Part shown: in pieces, positions 8,316 to 17,757 of the stretch
Position numbering within the stretch: position 1 is the stretch's first letter
Layout of the letters: every line of letters starts with the position of its first letter
Assembly (NCBI GenBank): GCA_964449075.1
Contig: CAYVBJ010000017.1
Span: forward strand, 1-64,000
Source of the DNA: CAYVBJ01 sp964449075
Lineage (GTDB): Bacteria; Bacteroidota; Rhodothermia; Balneolales; Balneolaceae
DNA length: 64,000 nt
Reading direction: 5' to 3'
Translations under genes and position numbers: made by a program
Notes under the pieces: model-generated
The model's input: only the letters and a program-made list of their open reading frames with translations
Told to the model about the DNA's origin: nothing
Databases searched by the model: none

Positions 8316-9137
8316 ATGTCATTTTTTAAAACGATTTTAGTCCCCACTGATTTCACGCAGAGATCTGAAGTCGCCTACAGGCATGCATGTGAAATTGCTG
8401 CAAAAACAGGCGATACGGTTTGCCTGTTGAATGTTGTTGAGCCACCCTACGAATTCCCTTCCAGGCTGAATGAAATCATTGAGAGCCGGAAAACCATAGC
8501 GTTGGAAGAACTCGAATCAGTAAAAAATGGACTTAAATCAGTAGAAAAGTTTAGTCATATCGACATTGAAGTAAGAATAGAAACCGGTAAAATAATTTCT
8601 ACCATTTTACACCAGATCAATAAAAAAATGCCCGGGCTTGTAATAATGGGTACAGGCGGTGAGTACAGCCTGAAAAATTTAATTTACGGAAGTATAACCA
8701 ATTCCATGCTTTTGAATTCCCCGGTACCTGTACTGGGGATTCCGGCTAATACAGACTACAGACCCGTTAACTCATTTATTTTTGCCACAGATTTAAGAAA
8801 ACATGATCTGAAAATTATAAAATGGGTTCAAAACCTGGCTTCAGCACTTGGCTCAGAATTTCACGCCATTCATATTGATACAAATGATCATGAAAAGAGC
8901 ACTGCTGAATTTGAATCACGGTTGAAAAATGAAGTGTCAGAAAAAAGTATTCTTGAGGTTAGAAAAGGAGAAGACTTTTTCAGCGGAATGACGTCATACC
9001 TGGTGAATACACAGGGTCAAATTATTGTAATGCCCCGTTATAAGAAAAAATTTATTGAATGGCTGACCTCCAAAAGCTCAGCGAGAGAAATTGCTCATTA
9101 CGGCCGTTCTCCTTTATTAATGATTCCCGCAGAGTGA
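8316..9137 (+). CDS. Universal stress protein, two UspA-like domains
   Basis: Tandem UspA folds occupy residues about 1-145 and 150-273. The first domain opens with TILVPTDFTQRSEVAYRHA and keeps the ATP-binding loop MGTGG...YGSITNSML near residues 108-130. The second is shorter and lacks a clear G-x2-G-x9-G(S/T) loop, so it is probably non-nucleotide-binding. These cytosolic proteins accumulate under starvation or redox stress. The gene is monocistronic and converges on the protease gene 3 bp downstream. A perfect palindrome lies upstream. A longer paralogue is at 17758. Confidence 0.9.
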   Translation: MSFFKTILVPTDFTQRSEVAYRHACEIAAKTGDTVCLLNVVEPPYEFPSRLNEIIESRKTIALEELESVKNGLKSVEKFSHIDIEVRIETGKIISTILHQINKKMPGLVIMGTGGEYSLKNLIYGSITNSMLLNSPVPVLGIPANTDYRPVNSFIFATDLRKHDLKIIKWVQNLASALGSEFHAIHIDTNDHEKSTAEFESRLKNEVSEKSILEVRKGEDFFSGMTSYLVNTQGQIIVMPRYKKKFIEWLTSKSSAREIAHYGRSPLLMIPAE

Positions 9138-9140
9138 ATA

Positions 9141-10235
9141 TCAATAATCTGCTGAAGACCGAAACATCATAAATTCATTGATGTTATTCATGTCGATAAC
9201 ACCTTTGATTTCGCCATTTTCCACAACTGGAAAAAAATCATTTTGACTGACTCTTATTTTGCGATAAATATCTGTCAGTTTTTCGCTTGCCTTCAACTCT
9301 GTAAAATCTGTTTTCATAAATTCCCTGACGGAAACATTCTTGCCTCTGTTTCGCAGCACATCATTTATGTCTGAATGTTTTACGATACCTCTCACTTTTC
9401 CGTTTTCAGTTACAACAAAATCGCGCTCGGTTCCGGCAATGATGAGATCAACCACATCATCAACCGTACTATCCGGATTTAACTCTGTAAAATCGGTCAT
9501 CATCGCCTCCCTTACTTCGTGATCTTTCAGCAGCGACATTTGCTGAATCATTACATTCTCACCCTGCGCTCCGAACCAGACAAAAATTGCAATCAAAATG
9601 AGAATAGGATTGTATAAAAGACCAATGATAAAGAAAAAGAAAGCAAGCATCTGCCCCAAAAGTGAAGCCGCCTGGGTTGCTTTTACACGGTCAAGTTTTG
9701 TTGAAAGAAGAGCCCTCAGTACACGGCCACCATCCATTGGAAAAGCGGGAATTAAATTGAAAGCAACTAACAATATGTTCGCAGAGAGCAGAAAGAAGAG
9801 AAAGTTACCGGAGTTAACCATGCTTAAAGACTCTTGCAGAGCCTCCGGGTCCTGCTCTAAAAATGACTCCACGGGTATGAATAAATACAATATGATAGCT
9901 ATACCAACATTTACCAGCGGTCCCGCAATGGCAACTAAAAACTCTTCCCATGGATTTTCAGGCATCTCTTCGAGGCTCGCAACACCGCCTATTGGCAGAA
10001 GCGTTATCTGCCGAGTTCCGATATTAAATTTCCGGGCAGTAAGTGCATGCCCGAATTCATGAAGAACCACACAAAAGAAAAGGCTAAAAATAAAAAGAAT
10101 GTTCCACATCATGCCGGTGATGTCGTTCCCTCTTGAGATATCCAGAAAAATAATCCAGACAATAATAAGCCAGAAACTCCAGTGAATCCGTACTTTTATT
10201 CCGGCAAACTTTCCAAGTGTGAGTGATCCTTTCAT
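9141..10235 (-). CDS. Site-2 protease (peptidase M50) with CBS domain pair
   Basis: This is an intramembrane zinc metalloprotease of the SpoIVFB/Rip3 subgroup. HEFGH at residues 59-63 gives the two zinc His and the catalytic Glu. The third ligand is the Asp of AFPMDGGRVLRALL near residue 167. There are about six membrane segments. Residues 245-355 form a CBS pair (repeated DFTEL... and VVENG.VRGIV/IKGVID), which in relatives senses adenine nucleotides. Substrates are usually membrane-tethered anti-sigma factors or similar regulators, but none is encoded next to it. Confidence 0.93.
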   Translation of the reverse strand: MKGSLTLGKFAGIKVRIHWSFWLIIVWIIFLDISRGNDITGMMWNILFIFSLFFCVVLHEFGHALTARKFNIGTRQITLLPIGGVASLEEMPENPWEEFLVAIAGPLVNVGIAIILYLFIPVESFLEQDPEALQESLSMVNSGNFLFFLLSANILLVAFNLIPAFPMDGGRVLRALLSTKLDRVKATQAASLLGQMLAFFFFIIGLLYNPILILIAIFVWFGAQGENVMIQQMSLLKDHEVREAMMTDFTELNPDSTVDDVVDLIIAGTERDFVVTENGKVRGIVKHSDINDVLRNRGKNVSVREFMKTDFTELKASEKLTDIYRKIRVSQNDFFPVVENGEIKGVIDMNNINEFMMFRSSADY

Positions 10236-10394
10236 AATCTGTTCATCCCCCTTCTCTGTCTAAATTAATTATACTTTATTAAAACTAACTTACTCAATGC
10301 AAGATAGTTAAGCCACTTTACTTATAATTTTTATTTAGATATTCTTAAAAGAATAATAGTAACTAATAATTTATATTCAGCTTTAAACCGGTGT

Positions 10395-11006
10395 TTAAGA
10401 ACCGTGCATCTCTTCATAGTCCTGCATTGATGCTTCAATAACTTTTAAGGCCTGGTCTCTGTCATATACACGATCTACCTCTACATCAGCCTGCTGTCCA
10501 GGAATCAGTTTATAGGTTGCAAAATAATGACGCAAACGTTCAATCAGTACATCAGGCAGATCAGATATCTCCTGTATATTGCTATAAAAACTGTCGTTGT
10601 CTAAAACAGATACAATTTTATCATCCGCTTCACCCCTGTCAATCATATGAATACCTCCCACAACCCTGGCACTAAGTATTACTTCCGTTCGGTCTATGGG
10701 TCGCTCACTGAGTACGCAGATATCAAGAGGATCACCGTCACCAACTTCGGTTCCAACGGCAAGATTTCCGACCCTCTCACCGCAATATGTTCTGGGGATA
10801 AAGCCGTACAATGATGGCGGCAGCGAGGAGCTGCGCTGAGGACGGTCAACCCGCATATACCCGGTTTTCTTATCCACTTCATATTTGATCATATCAAATG
10901 GGGTAATTTCAATAAAGGCGTTTACAATTTCGGGCGGATGATCTCCTGCTTCAAGGCCATGCCAGGGATGAGGTCGCCACCGATAAAAAGGGGTTGGAAA
11001 GCTCAC
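10395..11006 (-). CDS. ppa: Inorganic pyrophosphatase, family I
   Basis: It hydrolyses pyrophosphate to two phosphates and drives biosynthetic reactions forward. The family signature D-G-D-P-L-D is at residues 90-95, with LYGFIPRTYCGE before it and DDKIVSVLDND after it. Length is 203 residues. The start codon is GTG at 11006, giving MSFPTPFYRWRPHPWHGLEAGD. This N-terminal extension relative to short bacterial enzymes is shared with some other members. Cytosolic, soluble. Confidence 0.93.
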   Translation of the reverse strand: MSFPTPFYRWRPHPWHGLEAGDHPPEIVNAFIEITPFDMIKYEVDKKTGYMRVDRPQRSSSLPPSLYGFIPRTYCGERVGNLAVGTEVGDGDPLDICVLSERPIDRTEVILSARVVGGIHMIDRGEADDKIVSVLDNDSFYSNIQEISDLPDVLIERLRHYFATYKLIPGQQADVEVDRVYDRDQALKVIEASMQDYEEMHGS

Positions 11007-11082
11007 GTTTCTGTTTTTTTAATAATTACACTTTTTATTTAATAAGTTAATTCTAAATTTCAATTTTATGAATTATTAATTT

Positions 11083-12162
11083 TTATTGCATTACCGCATT
11101 CAATTTTTCGAGATTTTCTTCAACGCGTAGCGCCTTGATTACATCATCAATTTCACCCTTCAGAACTTCATCCAGATTGTAAAGAGTCAAATTTATCCGG
11201 TGATCAGTGATGCGGCCCTGCGGAAAATTATAGGTGCGAATCTTTGCGCTGCGGTCGCCTGTCGAAACCTGGCTTTTTCTGTCGGCCGCACGTTCAGCCC
11301 GTATTTTCTCCATTTCCATATCATACAATTTTGTCTTGAGCATCATCAGGGCTTTCTCCTTGTTTTGATGCTGCGATCGTTCCTGCTGACATTCAACAAC
11401 TACACCGCTGGGTTCATGTGTAAGCCGTATGGCCGAGTCGGTCTTGTTTACATGCTGCCCGCCTGCACCGCTTGAACGAAATGTATCTACCCGAACATCA
11501 CCCATATCAATTTTAATATCAACATCATCATTTACCTCCGGCAAAACAGCAACCGTGGCGGCCGAGGTGTGCACTCTCCCCTGTGATTCTGTCTCAGGCA
11601 CACGCTGAACACGGTGTACACCGCTCTCATACTTCATCTTTCCGTATACCTCATCACCTGAAAGTTCGAATACAATCTCTTTGAATCCGCCCATATCCCC
11701 TTCCTGCACATTTAATATATCCATTTTCCATCCTGATTTATCTGCATAACGGCGATACATTTCAAAAAGATCCCCTGCAAACAGTGCTGCTTCATCACCC
11801 CCGGTTCCCCCGCGAACCTCAACGATACAGTTTTTCGAATCATCAGGATCTTTCGGAATCAGCTTGAACTTGATCTGCTCTTCAAGTCTTTCAAGCTCAG
11901 ATTTAAGCTCTGCATTCTCCTCCCTGGCCATATCCGTAATCTCCGGATCTTCATTCAGTTCAATCAGTTCGTTGTTCCCCTTTAAATTCTTCTTAATTTC
12001 ACTCCAGCGATCAAAATCATCAACCAGTTCCTTCAGGGCAGTATGCTCCTTTGTCAATTCTGTATACTCCTTCGGACGATCATAGATAGCAGGGTCAGCC
12101 ATCGCCTGATTTATTTCATCATATCGCTGCTTAACCTGCTTTAACTTTTCTTCAATATCCAT
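11083..12162 (-). CDS. prfA: Peptide chain release factor 1
   Basis: RF1 recognises UAA and UAG and triggers peptide release. The universal GGQ motif is in SGAGGQHVNKTDSA, and the stop-codon-reading region contains RVPETESQGRVHTS, the RF1 pattern (PxT) and not the RF2 SPF motif. The long open frame could extend to 12375, but the upstream part shows no RF1 similarity. The ATG at 12162 gives MDIEEKLKQVKQRY and a 359-residue protein, the usual length. It is divergent from the asparagine-synthetase-like gene across 175 bp. Confidence 0.96.
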   Translation of the reverse strand: MDIEEKLKQVKQRYDEINQAMADPAIYDRPKEYTELTKEHTALKELVDDFDRWSEIKKNLKGNNELIELNEDPEITDMAREENAELKSELERLEEQIKFKLIPKDPDDSKNCIVEVRGGTGGDEAALFAGDLFEMYRRYADKSGWKMDILNVQEGDMGGFKEIVFELSGDEVYGKMKYESGVHRVQRVPETESQGRVHTSAATVAVLPEVNDDVDIKIDMGDVRVDTFRSSGAGGQHVNKTDSAIRLTHEPSGVVVECQQERSQHQNKEKALMMLKTKLYDMEMEKIRAERAADRKSQVSTGDRSAKIRTYNFPQGRITDHRINLTLYNLDEVLKGEIDDVIKALRVEENLEKLNAVMQ

Positions 12163-12337
12163 TTTGTATAATCTTTTTATATTCAGATTTAAGATATGGA
12201 ATTTGTATGAGAGGTGAGAATCTGTATAAAATGCGATTTCATTTTTAACCGGGGAACAGCAGGAATATAAAATTGTGTTTATCCATATATTAACATTCGA
12301 AAACGGATAAATTTCTAAATTTATAATCAATAAACCG

Positions 12338-13666
12338 ATGCCCAAAGTTGTACAGAAACTTGATGATTTTGTCAATCTGACAGATCCTGAAAAAAACCAG
12401 ATTTTTAATATGTCTCAGGCTGAGGCGGAAAAAATAATTTCAACCGGAAATCCTGAAGATATTCGCAAAATTGATGGTAATTATGCAATTGTTACCAAAA
12501 AAGATCAGCAGGTTTATATGGCACGATCCATCGGCCGCCCGATGAGATACTTCATGGCAAAACAGGTAGCAGGACCGCTTCTGATTGTTGCTGACAGGAT
12601 TGATGATATTTACAGCTATTTGAAAGAGTCAGACCTTCATCATCAATTCCGCCCGGATTACACACGTATGGTACCCGCCCACTATGTTACAAGGCTTGAT
12701 GTGATCGGCTGTCCTGATCCCAACCCCGATCACAAACGATACTTTACACCACAAAGGGAATCAATGAATTCTGACCTGAATGAAATCGGAGAAGCATACA
12801 TTTCGGCCATGGCAAATGAGTGCTCTAAATGGCTGGATATGATCCCCAATGATGAACCAATTGGTGTTCTTTTCTCCGGGGGTATTGACAGCGGCTCCGT
12901 TTTCCTGACACTTTATGATCTCTTATTAAAAAGAGGTGAATCACCGGCCAGATTAAAAGCATTTACACTCTCTGTAAATAACGGACCTGATGCAAAGCAG
13001 GCATACAACTTTCTTGACCAGCTTGGTCTTGGAATGTTCCTTGAAATTTTAGAAGCTGATTTCTCTGATTTAAATTACAAAAAGACTATAGAGGTTATAG
13101 AAGATTACAAACAGAGAGATGTTGAGGCAGCAACAATGGCACTGGCTCTCTGTAAAAAGATCAGGGAAAGGTACCCCGACTGGAAATTCCTCGCTGATGG
13201 CGACGGCGGGGATGAAAACATGAAATCCTATCCGATCGAAGATAACCCTGAACTCACTATCCGGAGTGTGCTGGGCAATCCGCTGCTCTACCATGAGGGA
13301 TGGGGTGTTGACAAAATTAAACATTCACTTACTTATTCAGGCGGGCAGAGCCGCGGTCATGTTCGGGTTTACGCAACCTCAGACAAATACGGTTTTACCG
13401 GGTTTAGTCCGTATACCCTGCCAAATGTGATCGAAGTATCGGAAGGGATTCCATTTATTCAACTCACTAATTGGAAACATGAGGAGCTATATGCTCTGAA
13501 AGGAGATATTGTTCAGCGAGGTATAAAGGCTGTAACAGGATTCGACATGCCCGTTTTTCCAAAAAGGCGCATGCAGCATGGAATTGTTGATATGGATGAC
13601 TTCAAAAAGATATTCCCTGAAAATGAAATGGCGTACAGAAATTATTTTATGTCTCTCTATTCATAA
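12338..13666 (+). CDS. Asparagine-synthetase-like ATP-dependent ligase without active glutaminase
   Basis: The C-terminal half is a PP-loop synthetase domain of the AsnB type: FSGGIDSGSVFL (residues about 182-193) binds ATP pyrophosphate, and ADGDGGDEN corresponds to the conserved acidic loop. The N-terminal 150 residues resemble a reduced Ntn-type domain (GNYAIVTKKDQQVYMARSIGRPMRYF), but the Cys2 nucleophile of class II glutaminases is absent: the protein starts MPKVV. It therefore probably adenylates a carboxylate and couples it to ammonia or another amine, as in beta-lactam synthetase relatives. It is the first gene of a tight cluster with a radical SAM enzyme (73 bp downstream) and a halogenase-like flavoprotein. 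True asparagine synthesis is unlikely but not excluded. Confidence 0.8.
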   Translation: MPKVVQKLDDFVNLTDPEKNQIFNMSQAEAEKIISTGNPEDIRKIDGNYAIVTKKDQQVYMARSIGRPMRYFMAKQVAGPLLIVADRIDDIYSYLKESDLHHQFRPDYTRMVPAHYVTRLDVIGCPDPNPDHKRYFTPQRESMNSDLNEIGEAYISAMANECSKWLDMIPNDEPIGVLFSGGIDSGSVFLTLYDLLLKRGESPARLKAFTLSVNNGPDAKQAYNFLDQLGLGMFLEILEADFSDLNYKKTIEVIEDYKQRDVEAATMALALCKKIRERYPDWKFLADGDGGDENMKSYPIEDNPELTIRSVLGNPLLYHEGWGVDKIKHSLTYSGGQSRGHVRVYATSDKYGFTGFSPYTLPNVIEVSEGIPFIQLTNWKHEELYALKGDIVQRGIKAVTGFDMPVFPKRRMQHGIVDMDDFKKIFPENEMAYRNYFMSLYS

Positions 13667-13739
13667 AAACCCGCGTCGATATTAATAACATGACAAAGGC
13701 TCAATGAGATATCGTTCTACTGATCATGGTTAGATAAAT

Positions 13740-14681
13740 ATGCTGAATGTACCTGTTACGAATAAACAAGTTGTGGAACTGCGACCCGAAAAAGGGACCA
13801 CAGATCCGATGCGACCCAACTTCTTTTTGAACGAAAAAGAGCTTCAGGAAGATGGTAATCTAAAATCTGTGAATACCATTTTTTTGACAAACAGGGAGTG
13901 CCCCTTTAAATGTGTGATGTGTGATTTGTGGAAACATACACTTAACCGTTCAACTCCTGCAGGTGCAGTACCGGCCCAGATTCGCTATGCAGCAGAAAAG
14001 CTGCCGGACGCTGAAGTTATAAAACTCTATAACAGCGGTAATTTTTTCGATGGAAAAGCAATTCCCCGTGCCGATTATGAAGAGATTGCGGAACTAATCA
14101 GAGATTACGATCATGTGATAATCGAAAACCATCCAAAACTGATCGGTCCGTTCATTTCTGAATTTCAGAATTTGCTAAACGGATCACTGGAAGTTGCCAT
14201 GGGCCTCGAAACCATTCATCCGGAAGTTTTACCTAAACTGAATAAACAGATAACTGTTAAAGATTTCCGGAGAGCTGTGAACTTTCTGATTACTAAAGGT
14301 ATTTCTGTCAGGGCTTTTATTCTGCTGAATCCGCCATACCTTACTGATGTAAATGAAAATATAGAGTGGTGCTTAAGATCCATCGACTTTGCTTTCGATA
14401 CGGGGGTTTCCGCCTGTTCTGTAATTCCAACGCGTGACGGGAACGGTATCATGCAAAAACTCCGCGAAACCGGTGATTATGTTCCGCCAAAGTTGTCGTC
14501 ACTTGAATCAGTTGTTAATGAATCAATGAAACAGGACAGAGGAAGGGTTTTTTGTGATCTGTGGGACCTGGAAATGTTCTCTAATTGTGACAAATGTTTT
14601 TTAAAGAGAAAAGATCGTCTCCAAAAAATGAATCTATCTCAAAAAGTTCTTCCTGAAGTTGTTTGCACATGCTCTGCTTGA
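13740..14681 (+). CDS. Radical SAM protein, RaSEA-like (COG1244-type)
   Basis: The CPFKCVMC motif (Cys-x3-Cys-x2-Cys, near residues 58-65) ligates the 4Fe-4S cluster that cleaves S-adenosylmethionine. KLYNSGNFFD, VAMGLET and FILLNPPYLT follow in the order seen in RaSEA, the radical SAM subunit of archaeal archaeosine synthase. The C terminus adds further cysteines (CDKC and a terminal CTC), possibly for an auxiliary cluster or zinc. Length is 313 residues. It lies 73 bp after the synthetase-like gene and 36 bp before the flavoprotein, all in the same direction. No archaeosine pathway partner (ArcS or TGT) is visible, so a different substrate is likely. Confidence 0.8.
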   Translation: MLNVPVTNKQVVELRPEKGTTDPMRPNFFLNEKELQEDGNLKSVNTIFLTNRECPFKCVMCDLWKHTLNRSTPAGAVPAQIRYAAEKLPDAEVIKLYNSGNFFDGKAIPRADYEEIAELIRDYDHVIIENHPKLIGPFISEFQNLLNGSLEVAMGLETIHPEVLPKLNKQITVKDFRRAVNFLITKGISVRAFILLNPPYLTDVNENIEWCLRSIDFAFDTGVSACSVIPTRDGNGIMQKLRETGDYVPPKLSSLESVVNESMKQDRGRVFCDLWDLEMFSNCDKCFLKRKDRLQKMNLSQKVLPEVVCTCSA

Positions 14682-14717
14682 CAGGAATTTTACAATTTTG
14701 CAGGAATTGAAGTTTTA

Positions 14718-16247
14718 ATGATAAAACAGATGCGGGAAAATCAAACGGATTTTTATGATTATTTAATCGCTGGAAGCGGATTTGCAGGATCCATTACAGC
14801 AATGGCCCTCGCTAATTCAGGGTATCGTGTCTGCCTTCTGGAAAAAAATGAGCATCCCCGGTTTGCTATTGGAGAATCCTCTACTCCGATCGCAGACATG
14901 ATACTGAGAGGTCTCGCAGATAGATATAATCTGCCATTTCTAAAAAAGTTATCCAGGTACGGCGAATGGCAAAAAAATTACCCGGAGGTCATATGCGGAC
15001 TTAAACGCGGGTTCAGTTACTATCCTCACCAGTCCGGAAAAGAGTTTGAAAGTGACCGGTTTCACAGCAATGAGCTTCTTGTTGCCGCAAGTGTAAACAA
15101 CCGGAATTCCGACACAAACTGGCTTCGAAGTGATGTAGATCATTTTTTAGTCCGCCAAGCTGAAAAGACAGAACTGGACTATTTTGATAATACCACTGTT
15201 AAGAGTGTAAAACGAATCAAAAATAAAAATCTGTGGACAATTTCTGCTGCCAGAGATGCTGTTCAGATGCAATTAAAATGCAAGTGGATTATTGATGCCA
15301 CAGGTTCACCCCTTTTTTCTGAAACATTTTTCGGTACAAAATCCTCGGCATCCGGATTCAGTACAAACTCAAGAGCAATCTATACTCACTTTGAAAATGC
15401 CGGGCTATGGAATCAATACCTTGAAGAGAGAAATTTTATCACTGATGATTATCCGTATAATCCTGACGATTCTGCACTGCATCACATCACAGAGGAAGGA
15501 TGGATATGGATGCTTCGGTTTAATAATAACCTGTTAAGTGCCGGATTGGTTTTTGACTGCAATAAGGATGAATTTCCCCGGTATGATCCTGCAAAAAAAA
15601 CCTGGGATTCCGTAATTCAAAAATATCCTTCGCTCTTTGAGATATTTTCAAACGCTATAATTGCCGGTCAGCCCGGCAAGTTTTATAAAACCTCGCGCCT
15701 TCAAAGAAAACTGAATAAAATTTATGGAGATGGATGGATCGCGCTCAATCATACTGCCGGCTTTGCAGACCCTCTCCACAGCACAGGAATTGCACACACG
15801 CTTTCAGGTATCGAAAAAGTACTGAACGTGTGCATAAACGTGCAGGATGAAACGGAGAAGAAAAAGTACCTCAAAAAGATGGAGGAGGATTTCTTTCTTG
15901 AACTTTCATTCCTTGACACACTCATTTCCATATGCTATCAGTCAGCAGGGAATTTTAAACTTTTTAAAGCGGCCGTCATGCTTTATTTCATAGCAACCAT
16001 CAAATATGAAAGCAGCAGGCTAAAAGGGAGAACACCAGAAACCTTTCTCTGCGCCGGCGATTTTGAATTGCAAAAACTCGCTGAAAAAACAGCGCGAGAA
16101 ATCAACTTTTTTTCAGCCGGTAAATCAGAATTTGATATAAATGAGTTGGTATCAAAAATTCGCAGCTGGATATCTCCCTTCAATTCTGCCGGACTCATGG
16201 ACCCCGAAAGAAACAATATGTATCACCACACTGCAGTTAAATTGTAA
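14718..16247 (+). CDS. FAD-dependent oxidoreductase, tryptophan-halogenase-like
   Basis: A Rossmann FAD-binding motif GSGFAGS is at residues 18-24, followed by LLEKNEHPRFAIGESSTP, the equivalent of the GE(A/S)T.P segment of flavin-dependent halogenases. GWIWMLRF keeps a WxW core without the following Pro, and NHTAGFADPLHSTGIAHT is the typical FAD phosphate-proximal C-terminal motif. Length is 509 residues, typical of halogenases. It could halogenate, hydroxylate or dehydrogenate a substrate. The altered WxWxIP motif makes true halogenation uncertain. It is the last gene of the three-gene cluster. ATG 14718 is used, with ATG 14730 as an alternative. Confidence 0.8.
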   Translation: MIKQMRENQTDFYDYLIAGSGFAGSITAMALANSGYRVCLLEKNEHPRFAIGESSTPIADMILRGLADRYNLPFLKKLSRYGEWQKNYPEVICGLKRGFSYYPHQSGKEFESDRFHSNELLVAASVNNRNSDTNWLRSDVDHFLVRQAEKTELDYFDNTTVKSVKRIKNKNLWTISAARDAVQMQLKCKWIIDATGSPLFSETFFGTKSSASGFSTNSRAIYTHFENAGLWNQYLEERNFITDDYPYNPDDSALHHITEEGWIWMLRFNNNLLSAGLVFDCNKDEFPRYDPAKKTWDSVIQKYPSLFEIFSNAIIAGQPGKFYKTSRLQRKLNKIYGDGWIALNHTAGFADPLHSTGIAHTLSGIEKVLNVCINVQDETEKKKYLKKMEEDFFLELSFLDTLISICYQSAGNFKLFKAAVMLYFIATIKYESSRLKGRTPETFLCAGDFELQKLAEKTAREINFFSAGKSEFDINELVSKIRSWISPFNSAGLMDPERNNMYHHTAVKL

Positions 16248-16395
16248 GGCTCTGTACGTTTGCATACTGTCCGGATCAGCTGACTTTTTGAAATGCTTTT
16301 TTCGTTAAATCGCAGTTTTTTGCTTCGGTTCATTCAATCTTATTCTTACTTTCAATAATGCATAACCGCAAAACTCCATCACTACTGTTTTTATC

Positions 16396-17553
16396 ATGAA
16401 AATATCTATCCCTGCAAATTTTAAAATTGGATTCCTGGGAGCAGGTCAGCTTGCCCGAATGTCGTCACTGCAAGCCTTTCGATTTGGCATACAGGTTGCA
16501 GCCTACTCAGATCGTTCCGAAAATGAACCTGTTCAGTTTATGACACCTTATTCCTCATCAGGCTCTTTTAAAGATATTGAATCAATGGCTCAATTTGCAG
16601 CAGGCTGTGATATAATCACGCTTGAAAATGAATTTATTGACTCTGAGATCCTGGCAGCAGTTCAGGAGAAGAGCGGAACAAAAATTTTTCCATCACCTGA
16701 TAGCTTCAGGCTTATTGAAAATAAATTGATTGAAAAGCAGACCTTTGAAAAAGCCGGTATACCGGTAACTCCCTATACTCTGATTCGTAACACCACCGAT
16801 TTAAATACTTTTGGCTCAGAGCATGGCTGGCCTTTTCTCCTTAAATCTTCCAAAGGCGGATATGATGGTTACGGGAACATGAGCGTCAAAAATTTAGCGG
16901 ATGCTGAAAAAGCATTTAGCAAACTTGGCGGAAACAAGGGGCACGACATTATTGCAGAAGCATTTGTGGATTTTACCCATGAGCTTGCCGTCCAGGTTGC
17001 GCGAAACGAAACCGGGCTTGCCGTCTATCCCTGTGTTGAAACCGTTCAGGAAAATCATATCTGTGTTGCGGTTAAGGCCCCCGCTCCTGTTGCCACTGCC
17101 GTTCAAAACCGGGCCAAAGCTCTGGCCGTAAAAGCAACGGAAGCTATTGACGGCAAAGGAATCTTCGCTTTTGAGTTTTTCCTTAAAAAGAACGGAGAAC
17201 TTATCCTGAATGAATCTGCCCCACGACCTCACAATTCAGGACACTATACTATTGAAGCCTGCACAACATCTCAATTCGAAAATCATATTCGCGCCGTACT
17301 TGGTTTGTCTCTCGGCAGTACAGAATTACGAAAACCCTGTGCCGTAATGGTAAACTTGCTTGGAACTCAAAATCGCCCCTCTGTTACAGAAAATATACAC
17401 GACACCTTTTCTACAGAGGATGCCCACCTTCACTTATACGGAAAATTGCACTCCCGTGAAGGCAGAAAAATGGGGCATCTGACACTTCTTGGAAATGACA
17501 TGGACAAAATCTACCAACAAGCTATGCAGATATCCGCATTGATTGAAATATAG
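16396..17553 (+). CDS. purK: 5-(carboxyamino)imidazole ribonucleotide synthase
   Basis: This ATP-grasp enzyme of purine synthesis carboxylates AIR to N5-CAIR using bicarbonate and ATP. It begins with the nucleotide-binding IGFLGAGQLARM, has the ATP-grasp core LLKSSKGGYDGYGN around residue 155 and the metal-binding ILNESAPRPHNSGHYTIEA near 275-293. Length of 385 residues is normal. The partner mutase gene purE is not adjacent. It follows the three-gene cluster by 148 bp, probably with its own promoter. Confidence 0.95.
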   Translation: MKISIPANFKIGFLGAGQLARMSSLQAFRFGIQVAAYSDRSENEPVQFMTPYSSSGSFKDIESMAQFAAGCDIITLENEFIDSEILAAVQEKSGTKIFPSPDSFRLIENKLIEKQTFEKAGIPVTPYTLIRNTTDLNTFGSEHGWPFLLKSSKGGYDGYGNMSVKNLADAEKAFSKLGGNKGHDIIAEAFVDFTHELAVQVARNETGLAVYPCVETVQENHICVAVKAPAPVATAVQNRAKALAVKATEAIDGKGIFAFEFFLKKNGELILNESAPRPHNSGHYTIEACTTSQFENHIRAVLGLSLGSTELRKPCAVMVNLLGTQNRPSVTENIHDTFSTEDAHLHLYGKLHSREGRKMGHLTLLGNDMDKIYQQAMQISALIEI

Positions 17554-17757
17554 GCACCCTTCGATCGCAGCATTTAAAAATATCTGTGGTATAAAGAGTC
17601 ACTCTTATAAATAGTATACTTCCTATTCCACTGACACCGGCGAAATCTCTGCAAATTTCAAAAATTTAACCATGAGTACAGTTTTAAATTGTTTTGTATA
17701 TTTTAAAGAGATACCTGTTGTTTAGTCTATATAATCTTTAACTACATTTCTACACAT

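Noticed and set aside
12163..12375. 71-residue N-terminal extension of prfA
   Set aside because: RF1 proteins start at MDIEEKL-type sequence. The extension has no similarity to the family and overlaps the start of the divergent gene.
13740..14681. Archaeosine synthase subunit as a specific assignment
   Set aside because: Only family-level resemblance to RaSEA is visible. No ArcS or TGT partner is present, and archaeosine is an archaeal modification.
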